From: Plakobranchus ocellatus
Lineage: Eukaryota > Mollusca > Gastropoda > Plakobranchidae
Reading direction: 5' to 3'
Assembly: GCA_019648995.1 (NCBI GenBank)
Contig: BLXT01006878.1
Coordinates: 1,237,383 to 1,259,279, forward strand
Length of the DNA: 21,897 bases
Within the stretch, counting starts at the first letter, position 1. Each line of letters starts with the position of its first letter. A program made the position numbers and the translations under genes. The notes under the pieces were generated by a model. That model was given only the letters and a program-made list of their open reading frames with translations, was not told the DNA's origin and did not search any database. Positions 1 through 9,936 of the stretch are shown one piece after another.

Positions 1-937
1 CTCCCCAGCTTCTCAAGGCGAAGTGTATCACTATCATCATCACATCACTCAGCGTTGCATGCCTTGGCACTTGGCAGTCGTGTACAATAGGCCTAGGCCT
101 ATAACTAGTATAACATTAGTTCAATATCGGTAGCTCTACTGTACACTGGTAATATGTAGGGGGCCTTCTTCATACCGTACCCCATCTACGAAGGTTACAA
201 TAGAAGAAAATAAAAAATAACTCCTTATTTTTTTCACGAAAGTTGCGACATTTTCATGAAAGTTGCGAAAAGTCGGGAAATTAGTAAAAGTTGCAATTTG
301 TCGCGATTCGGCCAAAAGTTGCGGGAAAAAAGTTGCGAGTTGCGATCGCGATTTCCTGGGGGGACAGCATGATGCTATGGATGAGTTATGTAGTCTACGA
401 ATTCTAGAGAAACAAATTGCTTCAATGACCAGGCCATTAGTCTGTTTTAAGTGATAATAAAGGGCCAGACATCAAATTGTCGGCTGAAACGCCTACGGCA
501 GTACAAAAAGGGCTTGAGCCAAAGCGGGCCTTGCTAAAATTGAAAGGGGTTTCTTAAGACTGGATTGCAGAGAAAATAATTCAGGCCTAGACCAAGAAAA
601 AAAAAATATGGAAAGTGTGAATGAGGAAATGAAATGATCGGGAATGATCAAGTTGATAAAGTGGAATTTTGTTTTTAAATAAATAATGATCTAGATCTAT
701 ATCAATTTAGTCTAATATTTTGATGGGTGAATGTAGACTAATATAATTCATATAATTTTTGCTACTCTAGGCCTATGCATTATAAACATATGTTATTATA
801 AAAATAAAATTTATCAGCGACATATGCAAAGAGCACCACTATATAAATTTAATTTAGATTAAATCTAGACATGCACTTGAATCAGAATTTGACAGTTTCT
901 AGATTTAGATTAAAAGAGAAAGAGAGGAGAAAGCATG
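1..937. other. Intergenic DNA, no gene recognised
   Basis: AT-rich sequence with frequent AGGCCTA and CTAGAT words. A 63-codon plus-strand frame at 263-454 runs through the TTGCGA repeat cluster and resembles nothing I know. The stretch ends at the TTAA that marks the left boundary of the piggyBac element. Confidence 0.6.
236..346. repeat. Degenerate AAAGTTGCGA repeat cluster
   Basis: Six related copies of (A)AAGTTGCGA/GG occur within about 110 bases, near 239, 259, 286, 314, 329 and 337, separated by TTTTC, GTCGGG and TCGCGATT spacers. The block is CpG-rich compared with the surrounding AT-rich DNA and ends in TTGCGATCGCGATT, which is partly palindromic. It is either a decayed minisatellite or the subterminal repeat zone of an unidentified mobile element. 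No open frame of known type crosses it. Confidence 0.6.
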
Positions 938-959
938 TTAACCCTCTTAGCACAGACCC
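938..959 (+). repeat. Left TTAA target duplication and piggyBac terminal inverted repeat
   Basis: TTAA at 938-941 is followed by CCCTCTTAGCACAGACCC. Compared with the right end read inward (TTAA then CCCGTTGAGTGT), it shares the CCC start and a similar 12-base outline, with several differences consistent with age. A GCCCGAAATTCGGAGC imperfect palindrome follows at 975-990, matching in position and sequence the palindromes at the other end. Confidence 0.75.
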
Positions 960-1067
960 ATTTGGCCTATATTAGCCCGAAATTCGGAGCCTGTATTTAA
1001 GAAATTGACATCAGATATTTCAAAATTCATAATAATTTGGCTTTGTTTTAGACTCATATAACCATAC

Positions 1068-1113
1068 TTTTTCGGAAAAGTTATTTGATATATTTTCGGA
1101 AGAGTTATTTGAT
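1068..1113. repeat. 22-base direct repeat inside the piggyBac left end
   Basis: Two near-identical copies of TTTTCGGAAAAGTTATTTGAT (1068-1089) and TTTTCGGAAGAGTTATTTGAT (1092-1113) lie in tandem about 130 bases inside the left terminus. They have one internal difference. They may be part of the 3' non-coding zone of the element. Confidence 0.8.
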
Positions 1114-1287
1114 GAACTTTATCATTATGTAAATGATGATTTGATTTAATATAAATGTGCTAATAACCTAATTTGCATATCTAAAAATAGCACACACAAT
1201 TTTTTTTTTCTATCTTTTGAGTCAAATTTACAATCAATGAATAGGAGTTTCATATTTTTACTTACATTTTATCGTTGCCTAGCTTTC

Positions 1288-1429
1288 TTACTGGGCCATA
1301 CATACTCCATGGAGGCCCTTGTGGCACTTAGCACATATGGTGCCAGAATGTTGACGTTTTCCAGGACCTTGTGGGTCGCTGCAATCTTTTTCCTTCATTT
1401 CTGGAATTGTAATTTGAGATGGCTGAGAT
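1288..1429 (-). pseudogene. piggyBac-like C-terminal cysteine-rich finger
   Basis: The frame that carries the end of the pogo domain continues without a stop into a Lys/Arg-rich stretch and then CAKCHKGLHGVC, ending at the stop codon at 1288-1290. The C-x2-C-x4-H-x2-C spacing matches the last part of the cysteine-rich domain that closes many piggyBac transposases. An upstream Cys at 1381-1383 could be the first ligand of that domain, its partner three residues on being lost. The finger would bind the subterminal DNA of the element in an intact protein. Some pogo relatives also carry C-terminal zinc fingers, so a pogo origin for this tail is the main alternative. Confidence 0.55.
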
Positions 1430-2085
1430 GATTGGGGTCGTGCATTAATTGCGACAGCCTGGCTGTTGAATGGACTTGTTCCCGCTGATGAGAATCCTGC
1501 CAAGACTGTGTGCGGCCTGAAGGACTCTTCTCTCTCTGAAGGTTGCTTCAGCATTTTAGGGAACATCTTTTTGCCTATAGGTCCTTTGTGGGTTCTGGCA
1601 AACTTCAACAACATTGATTGCCACTTGATCTGGAGCGGAACACAGCACAATCCAAAGGCTGGAGAAGGTGAGTCAGGTCAAAAGGGAGCTGAAGTAGAAC
1701 GACATTGATGTCTCTTACTTTCCTGATGAGGGCCAAGGAGAGAAGGGAGGCGTAGCCATAAAAAATAAACACTCTTTTGGCTTGTCCTTCACATCCTGTG
1801 TGCGCTTGAGAAAGATTTTCTCAAACCAGTCAAGGTAGAGTTCACCCTCCATCCAACTGTTGGTGCTGGGAATGTATGCCGCATGTTTCGGTTCATCCAC
1901 TATCCAGTCTTTGTAAAGATTCACGCCGTTGTAGACAGCATAAGGTGGCAGCATCTTCCCAGTTGCTGCACCTCAGCAGTTGACGGTAATTTGCTCTCTG
2001 CCAGAGCCCCCGATGATTTGATTCACTCCCTTGCTGCCCTTGCCCCTGACTTTGGATCAGTGATGAAGCCAGACTCGTCACTGTT
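1430..2085 (-). pseudogene. pogo/Tigger-family DDE transposase catalytic domain, degraded fragment
   Basis: Several pogo (DDE_1) signatures occur in the correct order across shifting frames. They are NSDESGF at 2085-2065 with the first catalytic Asp (2077-2079), SKVRGKGSKGV then GGSGREQITV near 2060-1985, AATGKMLPPYAVYNGVNLYKDW to about 1910, and the SWMEGELYLDWFEKIFL motif near 1870-1815. A remnant of the second-Asp region near 1770-1735 reads YGYASLLSLALI where the family has DGHxSH. The third-Asp motif THLLQPLD lies near 1660, and the C-terminal GFSSAGTSPFNSQAV near 1500-1440. Breaks include a stop after ITVNC, a frameshift just after NSDESGFITDP, and further shifts near 1780 and 1640. The second catalytic Asp is replaced by Tyr. 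No upstream helix-turn-helix region of pogo is present, so this is a catalytic-domain fragment only. Confidence 0.83.
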
Positions 2086-2844
2086 GAATAAAATAATACC
2101 TAAAAATTTCTTTATTTCTTGCACATTTGTATCCACCCATAAACTTGCTCGTGAATGTTGTGTAAGGTTTGGATTGGATTCTAGATATTGAGCTGCGTAA
2201 AGGTTAGTCTGTATTACAATGTGATTTAGAAGATCTTCATTGAAAAAGAGTTCAAAGTAGTCTGTTGGAGTGAAATTTTCAGTTTCTGCAGATATACCAG
2301 GTTCTCCAATAAAAGGAATATCATTAGGAGCATCAGGACCAGCTACTTCCCAGTTTTCAACTAAGTTGGACCTTTATTGAGCCATGCCACGCCCCATGCC
2401 ACCCCTGTGACCTGTTCCTCCTTTAGTTCTACTTCTACTAGGCCCTCGTCCACTATATCTACCCCTAACCCATCCTCTCACTATACGTCGATCTACAACT
2501 CCAGCTTGATCATTTCTAGATCTAGATGATGAGCTAGATATAGATCTGTACACATTATTTTCGCCCTCATAAACTTGATCATTAGGCCTATCACTGCTAC
2601 TACTACTAGGACTAGCCTCTAGATCTAGAACTAGATTTTCTATCAGTTCTTCGATGCTCTCCTGCATCAAATCATTCAAGGTATGACCATGATTTTCATC
2701 AACATCACTTTCACCACTATCAAAATCATCTTCCTCGTCAGGATCATTGTTTATTAGATCTTGAACATCTAGATCACTAAAAGTGGGCCTGAAAGCATCA
2801 CCACTCCAACTAGGCCTAGATCTATCCGGATCCATGTTTACCAA
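2081..2844 (-). pseudogene. piggyBac transposase, N-terminal half (broken by one stop)
   Basis: The frame opens at ATG 2844 with a typical piggyBac acidic leader (DLINNDPDEEDDFDSGESDVD, slightly shortened here; residues about 28-48), followed by serine runs and a basic Arg/Gly-rich stretch near residues 120-156. A single TAA at 2374-2376 interrupts it. Reading on in the same frame gives the start of the piggyBac transposase domain: PTDYFELFFNEDLL, then IVIQTNLYAAQY, then VQEIKKFLGIILF, the standard order for DDE_Tnp_1_7. The catalytic aspartates of piggyBac lie further downstream in the family and are not found; at about 2086 the frame passes without a break into a pogo-type NSDESGF motif. 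In the cell it would have been the DNA-binding/N-terminal part of a cut-and-paste transposase. The family call is from motifs recognised by eye. Confidence 0.82.
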
Positions 2845-3001
2845 GTACAGAGAGAGGAACTAAAAAATTCCGGGAAAAATATATTTTTTCAACAAGACTA
2901 TACAAATTGTGTCTAAATGGTCTAAGGGATGTAATGCACAAAATGAGAACATAATTGGCATGCTTAATTCCCTTTTAATATTTGAAAACGGTGACGAAAG
3001 A

Positions 3002-3067
3002 GGCCCGAGATGGTCTCGGGCCTATAAGCATTATAGCAGCTTTTTAAGGCCCGAGATGGTCTCGGGC
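3002..3067. repeat. Two subterminal palindromes of GGCCCGAGATGGTCTCGGGC
   Basis: Two copies lie at 3002-3022 and 3048-3067, 46 bases apart start to start. Each has 9-base arms (GGCCCGAGA / TCTCGGGCC) around a three-base TGG centre, so each can form a hairpin. They sit just inside the right terminal repeat of the piggyBac element. Subterminal repeats in this position commonly serve as transposase-binding sites; that role is inferred here. Confidence 0.85.
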
Positions 3068-3086
3068 GAAACACTCAACGGGTTAA
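3064..3086 (-). repeat. Right piggyBac terminal inverted repeat and TTAA target duplication
   Basis: Read on the minus strand from 3086, the sequence is TTAA, CCCGTTGAGTGTTTCG, then the first of two strong palindromes. This is the 5' end of the element relative to its coding sequence. Confidence 0.78.
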
Positions 3087-6000
3087 GCACCTCCAACTTT
3101 TAACTTTTTAAGTTAAAATACACACTAAGTGATGTTTGATGTAGAAAAATTATGATGTAAATATGTGGAACAACATCTTATCCTAAGAAAAACACTTGCT
3201 ATGTCCTAACTGCAATATTTCACTATCATTTTGATGGAAACAAAATTACACATGTCCAACAATGCAAAAAAAATTTAGCAGGATTGAATGTATAGCCACA
3301 TGATTGCATGTGCTCAAAATATAATTACTTAAAGAGCAATCACAAAAAAACTTGCATTTTGTTATCTCCTTGGGTTTTCTGTGGCCTTTGAAAGAGAAAT
3401 GAACTTGAAAAAGAGCCAAGTTTGATGAATAAGGCTGTCAACAAGAAAAAGTTTCAACCTAGCTTTGAAAATGGCTGCAGCTGTGGAGGGAAAACAAGCT
3501 TCCCAAATTTGGGAATGTTAGCTTCAATCTGGTTGGATGTGGGGAAAGTAAGTGACTCTGATTGGTCGAGGACCAGATTGGACTAGTGCAGCAACACCAA
3601 GTGGTAGTGTTTAGATAGAGTTTTATGATTATACAAAGATTGGTGCCTAATGCCCTGGTCTACCCCACACTCTTGGCCTGTAAGTTGATCGTGTCAATCT
3701 CCACTTTCCGTGTATTGCTTAAACTCAACACACTTTTTATGTAATTCTAGCTGGACTATGGTTGAAACAATTTTAGCTCCTATTTTATCAATAATAGTAC
3801 ATATATGGAATTTGGCTATAGTAATTCAAATTCACCAAAAATGTCTTCATTCTTTTTTAAATAATGATAAAGGGATTGAAATAATTTATAACTTAATCAC
3901 ATATCATGAGCTATTCATTCTTTGAGTGTACCTCTAAAACTATTTTGCTGACAGAAAGATTAAATTGAACCTGCAGAGGTTGTAAACCTTCAAAAAGTTC
4001 AATTAAATATGCAGCCTCAAGGACGATTGAATTGACAGTCGATGTGTCTCGGTAATTTTTTAAAATGAAAGTCTGTAAAAAACATGAGCCATTGAAACAT
4101 AGCAGATGGGCAAGTATTGAACCAGTCTGTCCTAATGACCTCTTGTATATATTTCAGATAGGGGAAGTTTCACGGCTTCACCTTCAGCTCATTCATCTCA
4201 TCTCTAATGCTGTTAACAATTTTCTCATCTTTTCTGGAGGCAGCTCCATGACTCTTTTCATTCACTCATCTCCAGTGCTCCTGAAGATTTTCTTATTTTC
4301 ACCTATCTTCTCTGAACACACTTCTTAAATAAAGTTTATTTTAATCATTTAAAGAGCGTCTGACATCAGGTCCAATTTGTGGCAAAACTCTTATCACTTT
4401 TAAGTTATTTACATGTAGCTTATTCTTCATTGTACTCTTATAAGGTGAATACACACCAAAGCAACACAAGTATGTGCTAATCCATATATAATGAGAGAGC
4501 TGCCGTTTCCATGTTCAAGCATCCAAACAATCCTGTGATATTACACTAATGGTCCATGAACAAATATTTACAACACCTCTAACAGAGTAATATGCAGTGT
4601 GTCACATTTTCATCAGATTTTTTTGTAAGAGTCATCTTTCAAAAGGTATTTTTCTATGTGGCGGTTATTATTGAACTTAAAGCCCTGGCAATGCCGACAA
4701 AGAGTGAAGAGTTTATTAGAATAATAAGTTATAATTGTCATGCAGAAATTGCAGTTGTGGTAAAATACACCGCACCCATTTTAGAAAAGAAAGTCAATTT
4801 TATTTTTTAAATTTGTTTTCTTTATTGATGTTAAAATGATTCATGTACATGAACTTTTGTCATTGTTGATCCAACTTTTTAAAATGATCATTACATGCAT
4901 AGTAAATTTTGAATGTATTGTACCATCATGTAAGAGACATACGTACATTATTGTCTCCTTGCCTTTATCTTGTTTTATCTCTGACTGAAATCTTGTCTTT
5001 TTTTTTGCCCATGGAACTTGAAAATTCCATTTCAATTTCTTTTACAATTGTGATAAGGATTTCCTACTGACAGTGTGTTGGTAAAGACTGTAAAATTCTG
5101 TAAAAATTACCTTGTACATTAACATGTAAACATCACACATATATATATATATATTTGATTTACTTCTTTATAAAGTACTTGAATTTTTGTAAAATTTTAA
5201 ATGAAATAAAATCATTTAATTCCAAATGGATATTATATAGAATTTTTTTTCCTTGGATAACATAATTTTCTGTCATTCAAATTTTTGCTTTATGCTTATG
5301 GTTGTGACTGTAGAAGAATAAAAAGAGTTCATGATTTAAGTGTTTATTTTATCCCATAAATTCCATTCTTGTTTTCCTCTTACTTACAGCTTTCAATGTG
5401 CTCAAATGAGTTTAAATTTCAGGACTAAAGATAAATCTTTTTATGAGATTTGAGCAAATGAAGCCTCTCTCTCTGTACTTCTGTTTGTGTCTATCTGTCT
5501 CTCTTTCTCCCACGCTTCCTTATCCCTTCATTTTTTTTTTTTGACATTTAACATTTTTGGTATCAAAATAAAATCTGGAGGACTACATGTATTTGTCATG
5601 GGTTATGCCAATTATACATAGGTTTTCTCAAAGATCGGTGACATTTCCAACTGTATAGATTTATTAAAATAAAGCTCTTGTTTTTTCATTGCTGGCAGTC
5701 AACATAAAGGCTTTGCAGGACATGTGCTGTCAAATAGGGTGAAAATTTATTATTTTTTTTTTATATATGATGTTTTGGCTTTATTGGTGTATGTGTCAAA
5801 TTAGACAATGGACAGTAAAAAATTTTTTTTCATAAATTACATAATAAAATTAATATATATGGTGGCCATCTTGAATTTTTTAATGTAAAGTTTTTTGCAT
5901 AAAACTTTTTTTTTTTTTTTTTAACCAATTTCCCTGAGCATCTAAGAAGCAACATAAACATTCCAATAGAAGGGTGTTTTGATTCATACATTTTTCTTCT

Positions 6001-8530
6001 TACAGTGCATGAACAAAATGTAGCAAAATGAGATCTTCCAAATTTCTCACAATTTTCCACATTTGAGCAATGATAACTCCAAAATGAAAAATGCTACAGC
6101 TAAAGTACGCTATACATCAATGTTATAGATATAAGTCTGTGTTGTGTGAAAATTTCAGGTCATTTGGATAGAAAACAAAAACGTTTTATGGATTTTAATG
6201 CAAAAAAGTCAATTTTGTGAAAAAGGACAATAAAGATTTTTGAGTAAGAGGAAAAATATAGTACTCGCCTCTCCAAAAACTCAAAGTATGACCTGAAAAA
6301 ATTTGTTTTCATTATATAAATTACGCCATATTACTGTAGAAAATTGGATGAGGAAGCATATGTCGATTTTTTTTAACTTGCGACCTAAAATCGCCCTAAC
6401 ATGAATATTTGACCATACATGTGCTTAATTGAGGAATATCAAGTTTGCAAAATTCATTTGCATAAAGTTATAAATTTTTATTCAATCATTTTATGTAACT
6501 TGTAAGATAAATGAAAATTTCCCTCTTGATGAATAATTGAATTAAAGATTTAGAATTCATGTGTCCCATTTGTACAAAAAAGTAAAATAGAAAATTTAGA
6601 ATTTTGTTGTTGTGGAGTTATTGACTCTGGTCGCCAATCAACACTGATTAACAAAATAGTAAACTGACCATAATGCCCAAACACTGGCAACGATTTTCTC
6701 CACTAGCAAACTGTTAAGCAATGATATCATCAAATTGATTTTTTTATGTCCACATTTTATATCATAATCAGCCTGTTTGATTTTAATTTTACCGTTTGTT
6801 TGATTAATATGTCATCCTACTTTAAATCATTATAAATATGTGTACACCCTGAAAAACTAAGAATAGTAACTCTGCATTTCCTTCGAAGTTTATAAAGCAA
6901 TTTCTTAAAATAAATCTAAATGTGGTCGTGACTTACTCATGCAAAATGGAGCTTTCAAATTAAGAGATTAAAATGGACAATTTCTTTGAGGATCAATAGG
7001 TTACTTTCAGTATACATTTCTAAGCTGATCTTTCACAAAAAATATGGCCATTTTTATTTTATAAGTTCCCAAGATTAACTGAGTTGGTTAAACTGCAATC
7101 TTACATGCATGTATATTTACTTTTTACCTTTACATGTTCATGCTAGTGTGTAAATTTATAAAATTTAAAAAGGCAATAGAATTTATATAGGCTAGATCAG
7201 TTTTTACCTTCGAAAAACAGATTTTCCTCCTACTTGTCCTTATTTAAAAAAAAAAAAAAAAATTATTTCCAAGTCCCTCAATATCAGTTAGTTCAAAGCA
7301 AATTATATATTCTTAAAAATTTAAATAGTTCTATATTTGGGCCGAGTGCAAAGCAGTGTCAGATTATGATTATGAATTGCCAGGGTGTATAAATCGTGTC
7401 ACTCCTTATTTTTAACAAAACTAGGCAAATGAATTCAGCCAAGGGGAAGGAGACAAAGAGGAGGCAAAGAGCAACAGACCATCTTAGGCCAAGTCTCACA
7501 AAATATGATTGAGATGGGAAGGATGTGATTGGTTAAGAATAAATTGTTTTCCTCTTGTTGCAACATTGAATTGAAAGCAAGCAATCCCCAGTTGCCAGTG
7601 AAGCAGGGACAGGCAAAGACAATGTAAAAATAGTGGCTTGAGGCAGGATGCAGAATTAAAAGAAATAAATTGTGGTTTGAAGGAATGGCATACTATAAGA
7701 TACACAATACACATGCCCAAAACTAAAGTGATTTTGTTTTTAGTTCATTATTGTATATAAACAGAAAACAATCTTGTTGAAAATGAATCACAGATCTATG
7801 CACTGGCACAAATGAAGCTCCTATCCATGAAATATACCCCCCTCTAATTTTTGTTCAGATAAATCAATTGTGTCCTGATAAATTGAATTTGGAAGTGGGG
7901 GTAATATTTTTTTCTCTGGCCACTTAGAGTTAAATGAGCTGCACTGTATTTTTTTTTCTACTTCTTGTCACTGCACTATAAACAATTTAATTTTTTTCTT
8001 CTTGTATTCTTTATCTTTTTTTAAATTAATAGTATGCACAAGTAAAAAAATTGTAGCTAGGAATTGAAAAAGCAAAAAACAACTAAAAAGCACAGTAAAA
8101 AACAAAGCATTTTCTTATAAATGCCCATGAGATTACAATGAAGTATCAGAGTTACTTAAAAAGTTGATAGCAGAAAAAATGCTAATATATTGCTCTACTC
8201 AGTACCTCACTTATAAAAATTCAGCATTTAGTTGGAAGTGAGATCATTTACTCAGAACACTAATAATAGCAGTATATGAAAACATAATGGCAATTGAATT
8301 GAATTGTATTATTAATATTAAATGAAGACGTCTTTTTTTTTGGTTGTTATTGCCAATTCTTTTCCAAAAAATATATCAATTTTCCTGGAAATATATTCTC
8401 TCTCATCATGATGTGCTTTGACAAATTTTGAAGAATTTCTTCAGTTACGAGCTGGTACCATGAAAATACATATATCGATGCCAGACTTTCAATCACTTTA
8501 ATTTTTAAGGTACATGTATTCATATTTAAA
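3087..8530. other. Gene-free AT-rich stretch
   Basis: No open frame resembles a known protein and no exon with paired splice sites stood out on either strand. The stretch is dominated by A- and T-runs (for example 5525-5543, 5905-5922 and 7244-7261) and scattered TACATGTA words. The block 5950-6720 is of more even composition than its surroundings, which may mean it belongs to an interspersed repeat family, but I could not identify ends or a coding core. Confidence 0.5.
5136..5156. repeat. (AT)n microsatellite
   Basis: About nine consecutive AT units preceded by CACAC, in otherwise AT-rich DNA. Confidence 0.85.
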
Positions 8531-9882
8531 AAGGGTTTTCCATGGTACGGTTATTAGCGGTACGGTATCAGTACGGCTCCAAAAAAAATTCCCTCCCTCT
8601 TTGTGACCTACAAGCATTTCCATGCCAAAGAAAACACTACGGTAAATAAGCCGTGCGGCTTTTTTCGCTCCTGGAGCTGATTTTATCTGTAATGCCGTAC
8701 GGCTTCTGAGCAAGGCTCTTTTTTTTTGAGGGGTTTCAAAATCAAAATTTTTAAAATCTGACTTCAGATTCAGAATCTACACCTAATTTCCATGCGATGT
8801 AATAACAAATATCACCCATTTCTATCAAGGATTTTTTTTAAAAAGAATTTATACAGATTTGCCTCATGAGAATGGCACTCTGTCTATACTTTTTTTTCTT
8901 TGGTTATAAAAAGAAATGAATTTTTTAAAAACTTTTTATCCCAGTTAATATTTTTCACCGCATTTTAATCCATCTACACGCGTCAGCAAGTTTGAAAGAA
9001 ATTGTTCAGAATAAATAATAATATATATATATTGTTTCCTTGCGATACAAAACGTATTTACTCTCTCTCTAGCTCTCTATTTCTCTCTCTCTAGATCTCT
9101 ATTTGTCTTTTTTCTCCCTCTGTCTCGCTCTCTCTCTCTAGATCTCTATTTCTCTTTCTTCTCCCTCCCTGTCTCTGTCTGTCTTAGTGTCTCTCTCTCT
9201 CTATCTATCTCTAGCTCTCTATTTCTCTTTTTCTTCTCCCTCTCTGTCTCTCGCGTTCTCTCTCTCTATTCCTCTCTCTTCTCCCTCTTTGCCTGTCTCT
9301 CTCTTTCTCATTTTTTTTTTCTCTTTATAGCAGATTCCAGTTTGAGCCCAAAGCAAGACATGATGAGGGTTCAAAAGGAATAGATGTGTACACAAAAATA
9401 AACACCTCGCCCACCCCATCTCTATTTAAGCCTTTCTTCATACCCGTATCTCTGGACAGTTTCAGTATGTTCCGTCTCTCTTTCTCTCTATCACATACAC
9501 ACATATTATTAAGCCTTTCCATTTCATGAAGGTTGTGAATACTACACCTTCGCAATGCATTTATCAAGAAATCTCTAACCATCTAGACTTTTTTTTACAA
9601 TACAGTAAAGTGAAAACCGATACAAGGCAAGTCTTTCTAGGATTGGCCTGTCACAACAAAAAAGTGGGTTTTCAGAACAGGGTCACAAGAAGTCTTGATA
9701 TACAGTCATAGTGGTACATTTTTTTTTCTTTATTGAAGGAAACAACTTTGTGCAGGAAGAGAAGAATTTGCCGTACGGTTTTTGATTTCAAAAGCCATAT
9801 CAATACAGTACTCATGGAAATGGAAAAGCCGTAAGGCGAATGCGCCGTACGGTGTGGCACAGTACCATCGAAAGCAGCCTTT
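8531..9882. mobile_element. Candidate non-autonomous DNA transposon with CCGTACGG-rich inverted ends
   Basis: The left end (8531-8578, AAGGGTTTTCCATGGTACGG...AGTACGGCT) and the reverse complement of the right end (9827-9882, AAGGCTGCTTTCGATGGTAC...CTTACGGCT) align over about 45-50 bases with similar spacing between the shared ATGGTAC, ACGG and TACGGCT blocks. Further copies of the palindrome (G)CCGTACGG(C) occur inside at 8694-8703, 9770-9778 and 9844-9852, with variants at 8651 (CCGTGCGG) and 9829 (CCGTAAGG). This arrangement of long decayed inverted ends with repeated subterminal motifs is typical of hAT-like and related non-autonomous elements. I could not find a convincing target duplication, and no transposase is encoded, so superfamily is undecided. 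The middle holds a TC-rich minisatellite. Confidence 0.5.
9060..9332. repeat. TC-rich minisatellite with a roughly 60-70 base period
   Basis: Beyond simple (TC)n, a longer unit recurs about four times: (CT)n, then TAGATCTCTATTTCTCTTT or TAGCTCTCTATTTCTC, then CTTCTCCCTC, then TGTCTC. Copies begin near 9061, 9128, 9191 and 9257. The minus-strand open frames across it (Arg/Glu/Lys-rich) are a by-product of the GA repeat. Confidence 0.85.
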
Positions 9883-9936
9883 ACTCAGACAGATTTTGTC
9901 ATCATTTTCACTCCAGTTATTTTAACAGCTGAAATA

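Larger units (their letters stand above)
938..3086 (-). mobile_element. piggyBac-type DNA transposon with a pogo-derived core (chimeric, dead)
   Basis: The element is flanked by TTAA on both sides (938-941 and 3083-3086), the canonical piggyBac target duplication. Its ends start with CCC reading inward: CCCTCTTAGCAC on the left (942) and CCCGTTGAGTGT on the right (reverse strand from 3082). Both ends are followed by GCCCGA-type palindromes. The coding strand is minus. It begins with an acidic piggyBac N-terminus (2844), continues into the start of the piggyBac transposase domain (to about 2086), switches to a pogo/Tigger DDE domain (about 2085-1430), and finishes with a piggyBac-like CxxC...HxxC finger (1288-1383). 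Stops and frameshifts show it is no longer coding. The TTAA/CCC ends argue that the host element is piggyBac; the pogo part has no visible pogo termini of its own. Confidence 0.82.

Noticed and set aside
1893..2081. Minus-strand 62-codon frame
   Set aside because: It is an overlapping frame through the same pogo segment. Its downstream part is out of frame with the pogo motifs and reads as low-complexity Gln/Gly.
1466..2191. Plus-strand open frames opposite the transposon
   Set aside because: They are antisense shadows of the pogo/piggyBac coding strand; the recognisable motifs are all on the minus strand.
9219..9582. Two minus-strand open frames rich in Arg, Glu and Lys
   Set aside because: They are the translation of the TC/GA minisatellite and have no start context or motif of a real gene.
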